Shown: positions 1 through 4,492 of the stretch, one piece after another
Layout of the letters: every line of letters starts with the position of its first letter
How positions within the stretch are numbered: the stretch's first letter is position 1
Origin: Acidimicrobiales bacterium
GTDB lineage: Bacteria > Actinomycetota > Acidimicrobiia > Acidimicrobiales > JANYDT01
Direction of reading: 5' to 3'
NCBI GenBank assembly: GCA_025358985.1
Contig: JANYHQ010000581.1
Coordinates: 1 to 8,013, forward strand
Length of the DNA stretch: 8,013 nucleotides
The notes under the pieces: generated by a model
The model's input: only the letters and a program-made list of their open reading frames with translations
What the model was told of the DNA's origin: nothing
Database searches by the model: none
Position numbers and translations under genes: made by a program

Positions 1-2
1 TG

Positions 3-473
3 GCGGCACTGGTGGGGCGGGGTCATCTGGCGCTCAGTGATGGCGTGACGGTGATTCACGGATCTCCGCTGATGGTGACCGCCCACGGGGGCGACGTGGA
101 TCTCTGGCCCGATTCCGTGGCGGCACTGGGTCTGGGCGCCGCCGATGGTGTGGTGATTCGTAAAGGTCTTACCAAACGCAGGTTCACCTTGGCGGCCGCA
201 GCCCGGGCGGTGCCCTTGGCAGCGTTGGTACAGGTGGAGTTGGTGAACCACGGGTTGGAGCCGGAGGCTTTCGTGATTGGAGGAGCGGAGGCCGTGGATG
301 TGGTTACGGCGCTGATGTGGCATCGATGGGCGTTTGCCGAACTGGGCCGCCGGGCCGCGGCGTTGGCGTGGGCGCTAGGTGTTGCTCAGTCCGTGCCGGT
401 GGTGCGTGTGGTGGTGTCGCGTCGCAATGATCCAGGCCTCCTAGCCGAGTTCATTACGCAGGTGGTTGCATGA
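3..473 (+). CDS. HPr kinase/PEPCK-like P-loop kinase, C-terminal part (5' end outside window)
   Basis: The reading frame is open to the left edge, so only the last 156 residues are visible; the GTG at 12 is probably internal. Just inside the edge, the segment GRGHLALSDGVTVI resembles the strand and Asp pair after the P-loop in HPr kinase/PEPCK-fold kinases, usually G-x-x-x-LxSDD or SDE. Here the second acidic position is Gly. A basic stretch, RKGLTKRRF, follows about 50 residues later, as in many HprK-related proteins. The Walker A motif would lie outside the window. Such kinases phosphorylate Ser of HPr in Firmicutes; actinobacterial relatives are mostly of unknown substrate, and some act in peptide natural-product clusters. 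The stop codon overlaps the sulfotransferase start (ATGA), implying one transcript and coupled translation. The family call rests on weak motif resemblance and could be wrong. Confidence 0.5.
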   Translation, partial: AALVGRGHLALSDGVTVIHGSPLMVTAHGGDVDLWPDSVAALGLGAADGVVIRKGLTKRRFTLAAAARAVPLAALVQVELVNHGLEPEAFVIGGAEAVDVVTALMWHRWAFAELGRRAAALAWALGVAQSVPVVRVVVSRRNDPGLLAEFITQVVA

Positions 474-1324
474 CTCGTGCCCACGGTGGGACCACGGTGT
501 GGTTGGCGTCGTATCCCAAATCGGGCAACACCTGGTTTCGTGCGGTGCATGCGGCGTGGCGGACCGGTGCCGACGTGCAACTCAACCATCTCGATGTCGA
601 TGGTACCTATGCGGGTACGTCCTGGCGGGAGCAGTTCGATGCTGAGCTCGGCATTGTGTCGTCGTTGTTGAACGAAGATGAGATCAACGCAATCCGGCCG
701 CGAGTGGCCGAAATCATCGACGCCCGGTCAACCGGTCCTCATCTACGTAAAACCCATCAGGCTTACGAACTTGGTCCGCTCGGTGAACCCGTGGTGTCGG
801 GTGCCGCCACACGGTGCGCGTTGTACTTCTTACGTGACCCGCGCGATGTGGCCGTCTCGTTTGCCCACCATCTGCAGCGCAGCCATGCATCCGTGGTGCA
901 ACTCATGGCCGATACTGATGGCGCCATCGGCCCCGACGATCAGGGCGGAGCACGCGTGGTTCGCGAACATCTGGGTACGTGGTCTGAGCACGTACGGGGG
1001 TGGCTCGACGATGCACCGTTTCCGGTGTTGAGCATTAGCTATGAGGACTGCACGACGGATCCGGTGGGCGTATTCGGCTCGGCGTTGCGATTCGCAGGGT
1101 TCGACCCAGATGAAGGAGACGTGGAGGGGGCAGTGGCAGCGGCGAAGTTCGACCGGCTGCAATACCAAGAGGGCGGCGACGGCTTCCGCGAGCGGCCGGT
1201 GGGCGTTGACCAGTTTTTCCGACGAGGTATCGCGGGTGGATGGCGCGATGAGTTGACGCCTGCATTGGCCGAGCAAATCGCTACCGATCACCAGTCGATG
1301 ATGGACCGGCTGGGGTACGAGTAG
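470..1324 (+). CDS. PAPS-dependent sulfotransferase (sulfotransferase 1 family)
   Basis: The 284-residue product should transfer sulfate from 3'-phosphoadenosine-5'-phosphosulfate to a hydroxyl or amine acceptor in the cytosol. Near the N-terminus is the 5'-phosphosulfate-binding loop YPKSGNTW (residues 15-22, with the conserved Lys17). A KTH triad at 94-96 corresponds to the catalytic-His motif of the family. The 3'-phosphate-binding motif YFLRDPRDVAVS is at 119-130 (Arg122, Ser130). The C-terminal FFRRGIAGGWRDELT at 249-263 matches the family's RxGxxGxW PAPS loop. All hallmarks are intact and the length is normal, so it is probably active. The ATG overlaps the upstream kinase stop by 4 bp, with AGGTGG a few bases before it. 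The acceptor cannot be inferred; the kinase partner suggests tailoring of a peptide or small molecule. Confidence 0.9.
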   Translation: MTRAHGGTTVWLASYPKSGNTWFRAVHAAWRTGADVQLNHLDVDGTYAGTSWREQFDAELGIVSSLLNEDEINAIRPRVAEIIDARSTGPHLRKTHQAYELGPLGEPVVSGAATRCALYFLRDPRDVAVSFAHHLQRSHASVVQLMADTDGAIGPDDQGGARVVREHLGTWSEHVRGWLDDAPFPVLSISYEDCTTDPVGVFGSALRFAGFDPDEGDVEGAVAAAKFDRLQYQEGGDGFRERPVGVDQFFRRGIAGGWRDELTPALAEQIATDHQSMMDRLGYE

Positions 1325-1341
1325 CACGAGCGGCTAGTACC
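1314..1341. terminator. Possible bidirectional terminator hairpin between convergent genes
   Basis: GGTACGAG at 1314-1321 pairs with CTAGTACC at 1334-1341 (7 of 8 positions) around a 12-nt loop. It spans the stop codons of the sulfotransferase and of the convergent GAP-family gene, which end only 9 bp apart. There is no T-tract, so the terminator role is inferred from position only. Confidence 0.3.
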
Positions 1342-1999
1342 AACGGCGAAGGCCGTGGACCACCAACCACAAACCCACCAGCAGTGCAATGGCGCTGATG
1401 AGACGTTCAGAGTGCGGCTCCAGCCAGGCCCGGACGCGGGACAGCTGTTTCATGGACGACGCAGGCGATTTGACGGCCCACAGTTGCATGGCCCCTAGGG
1501 TGGAAGTGGCTGCGGTGATGAACACCAGCATGGCCACCACTGAGCGGACCAAACCCACGTTGGCTCGCACTACATCCACGGCCCCTGCCACCACCAGCGG
1601 CCACGGCGGGATGAGGAGGCCGATGACAGCAGCGTGCGTCACCGTGAGCGTGGCCCCTTTCACACTCAATCTGGACTCGCGCTTATGAAGTGGATGATGA
1701 CGGATGCGGTATAGACCGAACGCCAACAGTCCTACCCCGAGTATCAATTCAATGGCCAGGGTGGCGCGTCGAACACCACGGCGTTGGGTCACGTCCGACG
1801 CGTATTGAGCCACTTCGGCGGCTGCCACCCACGTGATGGCCGTGACCGTGAGCAGCGATACCACCCATCCCGCCAGGAACGCCCAACCGGCGCGCAGACC
1901 GTGGGTGCTTGACAACACCGCGATGAAGGTCACCAGTTGCACCGGCTCCAGGGCGGTGGCAATCCCGATGACGATGAGATGCGGGAGCAGGTCAAACAT
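1334..1999 (-). CDS. GAP family / SfLAP-type integral membrane protein
   Basis: The 221-residue protein is strongly hydrophobic with about six membrane segments. The first half starts MFDLLPHLIVIGIATALEP, the characteristic opening of GAP (SfLAP, sulfolipid-1-addressing) proteins, which have a LysE-like fold. A polar, basic linker (roughly residues 98-112, around YRIRHHPLHKRESR) separates two three-helix halves. The second half has LIPPWPLVVAGAVDV, a helix-breaking proline pair typical of this fold. Mycobacterial relatives help export peptidoglycolipids and sulfolipids; in other Actinomycetota the substrate is unknown. The ATG at 1999 fits the family's N-terminus, but I see no clear Shine-Dalgarno. 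It is divergent from the phosphatase gene, with only 55 bp between the starts, so the two promoters must lie in that gap. The neighbouring sulfotransferase is on the opposite strand, so a shared sulfated-lipid role is only a thought. Confidence 0.8.
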   Translation of the reverse strand: MFDLLPHLIVIGIATALEPVQLVTFIAVLSSTHGLRAGWAFLAGWVVSLLTVTAITWVAAAEVAQYASDVTQRRGVRRATLAIELILGVGLLAFGLYRIRHHPLHKRESRLSVKGATLTVTHAAVIGLLIPPWPLVVAGAVDVVRANVGLVRSVVAMLVFITAATSTLGAMQLWAVKSPASSMKQLSRVRAWLEPHSERLISAIALLVGLWLVVHGLRRWY

Positions 2000-2054
2000 T
2001 GCGCAGCGGACAGTATCGGTCCAAGGACATACCGGTAGTCAGGTACAACGGGGT

Positions 2055-2675
2055 GTGTCCATCTTTCTGGTTCGTCATGGTGAAACCGCAGGCAATGCCG
2101 CCCGGGTGATGCAGCATCCGCATACCCCCCTCAATGAGACCGGTCTGCGCCAAGCCACTGCCGTGGCCGATCGGCTCCACCAACTGGGGTTTGCGAGGAT
2201 TCTGTCGAGTGACATGGCCCGGGCCCGCATGACCGCTGAGGCCATTTCGCTTCGCTCGGGGATCGTGGTGGAGAATAGCGTGCTGCTTCATGAGCGCAAC
2301 TTCGGTGACCTGCGGGGGATGTCCTATGACGACCTCACCGAGGATCCGTTCGGGCCAGACTACACACCACCCAATGGGGAAGGTTGGACCACCTTCCACG
2401 CACGAGTGGATGAGGCATTTGCGTGGAGCTTGGCGGCGGCCCAGGCCACCACGGGTGATGTGGTGGTGGTGACCCATGGCTTGGTGTGTCGGTCCATCGT
2501 GGACCGCCTGGTGGGTCTCGATCGGCAGGACTCGGTGACGGAGCCGTTCGGCAACACCAGTGTGACCATCTTCGATGGGGAGCCTCCGCATCGCCTGCAC
2601 GTGGTGAACTGCGTGACCCATTTGGACGGTTTCGAAGGTCTTGGCCCCCCGGCCGGTGGCGGTGGCATCGCCTGA
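2055..2675 (+). CDS. Histidine phosphatase family protein (phosphoglycerate-mutase-like)
   Basis: From the GTG at 2055 the product is 206 residues. It opens with the beta strand and catalytic motif SIFLVRHGET, in which His8 is the residue that becomes phosphorylated and Arg7 binds phosphate. A typical family stretch follows with LSSDMARARMTAEAI. The acid/base candidate Glu80 lies in HERNFGDLRGM, and the second catalytic His141 is in VVVTHGLVCRS. These are the four expected elements of a small branch-1/2 histidine phosphatase, acting on sugar phosphates, phosphoglycerate or related metabolites; the substrate cannot be read from sequence. The frame stays open upstream to 1833, but that part lies antisense over the GAP-family gene and does not look like a protein. 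No ATG or GTG occurs between 2000 and 2055 in this frame, so GTG 2055 is chosen. The Gly/Pro-rich C-terminal tail looks disordered. Confidence 0.88.
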   Translation: MSIFLVRHGETAGNAARVMQHPHTPLNETGLRQATAVADRLHQLGFARILSSDMARARMTAEAISLRSGIVVENSVLLHERNFGDLRGMSYDDLTEDPFGPDYTPPNGEGWTTFHARVDEAFAWSLAAAQATTGDVVVVTHGLVCRSIVDRLVGLDRQDSVTEPFGNTSVTIFDGEPPHRLHVVNCVTHLDGFEGLGPPAGGGGIA

Positions 2676-2727
2676 CGGCGATGGCCACCCCCGTTGTCGA
2701 ATCGTCACGTGCCGTTTTGCATTGGCA

Positions 2728-2802
2728 GGTGTGGCGGATTGCGCGCGCCTGTGGCGCTCAGTTGGCGGGTAGCCGCCACAGCCGCGCGTAATCCGCCACA
2801 CC
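2728..2802. repeat. 75-nt near-perfect hairpin, possible terminator or REP-like element
   Basis: The left arm 2728-2756 pairs with the right arm 2774-2802. It has 20 pairs (one of them G.T/G.U, at 2741 with 2789), then one C/C mismatch (2748, 2782), then 8 perfect pairs, CTGTGGCG with CGCCACAG. The loop is 17 nt (2757-2773). It begins 52 nt after the histidine phosphatase stop, so it could end that transcript. However, it is far longer than usual intrinsic terminators and has no T-tract. No flanking target-site duplication is visible. A dispersed palindromic repeat is an alternative. Confidence 0.75.
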
Positions 2803-2856
2803 CGGAGGTTGAGGTAGGCCAGACCCCGGATCGAACCAGATCGAAGCCGCCAATTA

Positions 2857-2905
2857 CGCCCGAGAACGGGTCTCAGCATCACTCCCTGAGAACAACTCTC
2901 GGGCG
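2857..2905 (-). terminator. Nested hairpin downstream of terC, candidate terminator
   Basis: The outer stem CGCCCGAGA (2857-2865) pairs perfectly with TCTCGGGCG (2897-2905). The inner stem TCTCAG (2871-2876) pairs with CTGAGA (2886-2891) around a 9-nt loop. A symmetrical 5/5 internal loop separates the stems. It lies 31 nt beyond the terC stop codon on the minus strand, the right place for a terminator. No T-tract follows, as is common in high-GC actinobacteria. Confidence 0.5.
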
Positions 2906-2936
2906 CAATGTGCGTCCGCAAAGTGCGTTTGGCGGG

Positions 2937-3920
2937 TCAACGGGTGGGTACCAAGGCCTTGGCGGCGGAGCGGGTCTTACGCTCGGACGCCACCACCGCG
3001 GTGGCCAGCATCGCCACGATGATGGCCAGTGACACATAGGTGTTGAGATGGAACCAGTGCGACACCATCATCTTGATACCGACGAACACCAGGATGCCAC
3101 CCAGCGCATGGGACAGATAGTGGAAGCGTTCCTTGGCATTGGCCAACAAGAAGTACATGGCCCGTAGTCCAAGGATGGCAAACGCATTGGACGCAAACAC
3201 GATGTACGGCTCATGCGACACCGCCAGGATGGCCGGGACGGAGTCCACGGCAAACACCAAGTCGGTGACCTCGATCACCACCAGTGCGGCAAACAGTGGT
3301 GTGGCCACCCGTTTGGCATTCACCCGAGAGAAGAACTTGTGCCCGTCGAAGGTGTCCGACACCGGCATCACCTTGCGCAGCAGATCCAGGCCACGGGTAG
3401 CCCCACTGCCCTCGTCGGCCCGGTGACGGATGATCTTCACTCCACTGAAGATGAGGAATGCGCCAAACAGCAGCAATACCCACCAGAACTTCATGATAAG
3501 CGCGCTGCCTATGAGGATGAAGATGGCACGCAGCGTCAACGCCCCGAAGATGCCCCAGAACAACACCCGGTGCTGGAACTTCAGCGGAATGGCCATGGTG
3601 GTGAACAGCAACGACCATACGAACACGTTGTCAACGCTCAACGATTTCTCGATGAGGTAGCCGCTCATGTACTCGCCGAAAGCTTGGCCACCGAAGTTGA
3701 TGAGCATGAACATCCCGAACGACAGACCGCACGCCACCCACGCCAGTGACTCCAATACCGCCTCTTTGGGCGACGGTTCGTGGTCGTCGCGATGGCGATA
3801 GAGGTCGATACCCAGAAGCAGCGCAATGGCCCCGCCAAGTAGCGCCCATGCCCAGACAGGTACGTCGATGTCCGCAAAGTTGGTACCTGCGGCGGCGAGC
3901 GCTGATGGGTTGAAAAACAC
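2937..3920 (-). CDS. TerC/Alx family membrane protein, likely Mn2+ exporter
   Basis: The 327-residue polytopic membrane protein has about eight or nine hydrophobic segments and matches TerC/Alx in length and layout. The family's two conserved acidic membrane motifs are present: IEKSLSVDNVFVW at 90-102 (Glu91, Asp97, Asn98), and VIEVTDLVFAVDSVPAI at 215-231 (Glu217, Asp220, Asp226). These residues are thought to line the metal path. The central basic loop (about 162-207) contains the typical FFSRVNAKRVATP. Family members move Mn2+ out of the cell, and some work with metalloenzyme maturation during secretion. The start is GTG at 3920, with GGAG seven bases upstream. The leader resembles the yybP-ykoY Mn2+ riboswitch, which supports manganese as substrate over tellurite, the phenotype that named the family. 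It is transcribed alone and convergent with the histidine phosphatase gene. Confidence 0.92.
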   Translation of the reverse strand: MFFNPSALAAAGTNFADIDVPVWAWALLGGAIALLLGIDLYRHRDDHEPSPKEAVLESLAWVACGLSFGMFMLINFGGQAFGEYMSGYLIEKSLSVDNVFVWSLLFTTMAIPLKFQHRVLFWGIFGALTLRAIFILIGSALIMKFWWVLLLFGAFLIFSGVKIIRHRADEGSGATRGLDLLRKVMPVSDTFDGHKFFSRVNAKRVATPLFAALVVIEVTDLVFAVDSVPAILAVSHEPYIVFASNAFAILGLRAMYFLLANAKERFHYLSHALGGILVFVGIKMMVSHWFHLNTYVSLAIIVAMLATAVVASERKTRSAAKALVPTR

Positions 3921-3924
3921 GATG

Positions 3925-3939
3925 GATCTCCCTCAGATC
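3925..3939 (-). promoter_or_regulatory. Small hairpin presenting the terC Shine-Dalgarno
   Basis: On the minus strand GATCT (3939-3935) pairs with AGATC (3929-3925), and GAGGG lies in the loop, so the ribosome binding site GAGGGAG spans the loop and stem. Its first base at 3939 is shared with the upstream hairpin 3939-3958, so the two compete slightly. This could be part of a translational expression platform for the riboswitch. Confidence 0.4.
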
Positions 3940-3958
3940 TGACACGTTGGTGCGTCAG
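3939..3958 (-). promoter_or_regulatory. Hairpin in the terC leader, possible riboswitch expression platform
   Basis: On the minus strand CTGACGC (3958-3952) pairs with GTGTCAG (3945-3939), seven pairs including one G.U, around a 6-nt loop. It sits between the aptamer and the ribosome binding site. No T-run follows, so it is not an obvious intrinsic terminator. It may communicate Mn2+ binding to the start region. Confidence 0.45.
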
Positions 3959-3961
3959 CCG

Positions 3962-4063
3962 AAGGTCTCTCCGCCCTGGAATGGGCTGGCCGCGCCGGAT
4001 ATGTGCTGAGCAGGTGCTCACCGCAGATCGTGTTGACGACGGGCCTCGAGGGATACTCCCCTT
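3962..4063 (-). ncRNA. yybP-ykoY manganese riboswitch aptamer upstream of terC
   Basis: The minus-strand leader carries the recognised conserved blocks of this class in order. AAGGGGAGTA is at 4063-4054, GTCGTCAACACGA follows in the middle segment, and GAGACCTT closes it at 3969-3962. The terminal helix P1 can form from AAGG (4063-4060) with CCTT (3965-3962). This leaves GGAGTA and GAGA facing each other as the metal-binding internal loop. Between them are local hairpins TGAGCA/TGCTCA and GCCC/GGGC. The class senses Mn2+ and commonly sits before TerC/Alx, MntP or P-type ATPase exporter genes, which fits the gene 42 bases downstream. Boundaries come from pairing by eye. Confidence 0.82.
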
Positions 4064-4069
4064 ATGGCA

Positions 4070-4086
4070 TGTCCCGAAGTGGGACA
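4070..4086. repeat. Short inverted repeat upstream of the riboswitch
   Basis: TGTCCC and GGGACA form a perfect 6-bp inverted repeat around a 5-nt spacer, 6 bases outside the aptamer on the side where terC transcription should begin. It could be a promoter-region operator or a hairpin at the 5' end of the leader RNA. Confidence 0.35.
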
Positions 4087-4117
4087 CCCCAAACTCTACG
4101 TGAACGTTGGACTGGGC

Positions 4118-4134
4118 GAAACAACAAATGTTTC
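4118..4134. repeat. Inverted repeat in the divergent terC/DUF6458 promoter region
   Basis: GAAACA and TGTTTC form a perfect 6-bp inverted repeat around ACAAA. It is a relatively AT-rich island in GC-rich DNA, midway between two divergent genes. It is a plausible operator or promoter element, with no factor assignable. Confidence 0.3.
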
Positions 4135-4204
4135 ACGGCAACCATCGCCGGGTAGTCGCCATCTACGTCACATGGACGCCATTGCTCATCAAGGGAGAGT
4201 ACCA

Positions 4205-4411
4205 ATGGGTATTTCAATCAGCATCCTGTTCATAGCCGCGGGAGCCATCCTGCGCTGGGCCGTTACGGCCAGCACCAGCGGGGTAAATCTGCAGACAGTG
4301 GGCATGATCTTGTTCATCGTGGGCATCGTTGGGTTGGCCCTGTCGTTGGCGTTCTGGTCAAGCTGGGGCGGATTCCGTCGAAGCAACAGCACCACCGTCG
4401 TCGAACGCTGA
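4205..4411 (+). CDS. Small membrane protein, DUF6458-like
   Basis: The 68-residue protein begins MGISISILFIAAGAILRWAV, a glycine-containing first membrane helix. A second helix, VGMILFIVGIVGLALSLAFW (residues 32-51), follows a short loop with SGVNLQ. The tail is short, basic and polar. The pattern matches the small two-helix proteins annotated DUF6458 in Actinomycetota, whose function is unknown. ATG 4205 is chosen because it matches the family's MGI start and has AGGGAG seven bases upstream. The frame stays open further left, but that sequence does not look protein-like and lies antisense to the riboswitch leader. It is divergent from terC and precedes glnS by 80 bp. A link to metal or membrane stress is unproven. 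Confidence 0.8.
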   Translation: MGISISILFIAAGAILRWAVTASTSGVNLQTVGMILFIVGIVGLALSLAFWSSWGGFRRSNSTTVVER

Positions 4412-4445
4412 CAACCTCGCTGATAGCGAAGTAAGGGAGGCCGCG

Positions 4446-4492
4446 CTGCGGGTACCCTGAGGTTCTCCACAACCTCTGGGAGCAACCCGCAG
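4446..4492 (+). promoter_or_regulatory. Nested hairpin sequestering the glnS ribosome binding site
   Basis: CTGCGGGT (4446-4453) pairs perfectly with ACCCGCAG (4485-4492), whose last G is the first base of the GTG start. Inside, CCC (4455-4457) pairs with GGG (4478-4480) of the Shine-Dalgarno GGGAG. GAGGTT (4459-4464) pairs with AACCTC (4471-4476) around a 6-nt loop. If glnS mRNA starts upstream of 4446, this fold would hide the ribosome site. Alternatively it is a terminator for the DUF6458-type gene, ending 35-81 nt after its stop, with glnS leaderless. Confidence 0.6.

Larger units (their letters stand above)
2676..2936. other. Gene-free convergent intergenic stretch
   Basis: This 261-bp stretch lies between the stop codons of the histidine phosphatase gene (plus strand) and the terC gene (minus strand). 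No credible protein is encoded on either strand. It holds two strong inverted repeats (2728-2802 and 2857-2905) and, between them, a short direct repeat GATCGAA at 2829-2835 and 2839-2845 with 10-bp spacing. The rest shows nothing I can name. Confidence 0.7.

Noticed and set aside
1..130. Repeat of TGGCGGCACTGG at 1-12 and 118-129
   Set aside because: A 12-nt match in GC-rich coding DNA in the same frame encoding Ala-Ala-Leu; no longer homology extends from it.
1833..2054. N-terminal extension of the histidine phosphatase to an ATG at 1833
   Set aside because: It runs antisense through the GAP-family gene, has no family resemblance, and the catalytic RHG motif belongs near the N-terminus, as given by GTG 2055.
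2000..2054. Sigma70-type -35/-10 boxes in the divergent GAP/phosphatase gap
   Set aside because: Candidate hexamers such as TTGCGC or TACAAC have no partner at the right spacing, so no promoter could be placed with confidence.
2741..2850. Possible tRNA: the hairpin loop region reads GCTCAGTTGG like a D-arm, and GGTTCGATC appears on the minus strand like a T-loop
   Set aside because: No acceptor stem, anticodon stem or T-stem can be paired around these pieces, and the D-arm-like and T-loop-like parts are on opposite strands.
1992..2921. 309-residue minus-strand open frame over the histidine phosphatase gene
   Set aside because: The translation is rich in His, Arg and Gly without any domain pattern. 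It is a shadow of the real plus-strand gene and crosses both hairpins.
3213..3749. 178-residue plus-strand frame inside terC
   Set aside because: The translation is His/Glu/Gln-rich low-complexity sequence typical of the antisense of a hydrophobic gene; terC is clearly the coding strand.
4064..4204. Longer start for the DUF6458-type protein at 4064
   Set aside because: The added residues do not look like a membrane protein, overlap the antisense riboswitch leader, and ATG 4205 has a good ribosome site and a family-like start.
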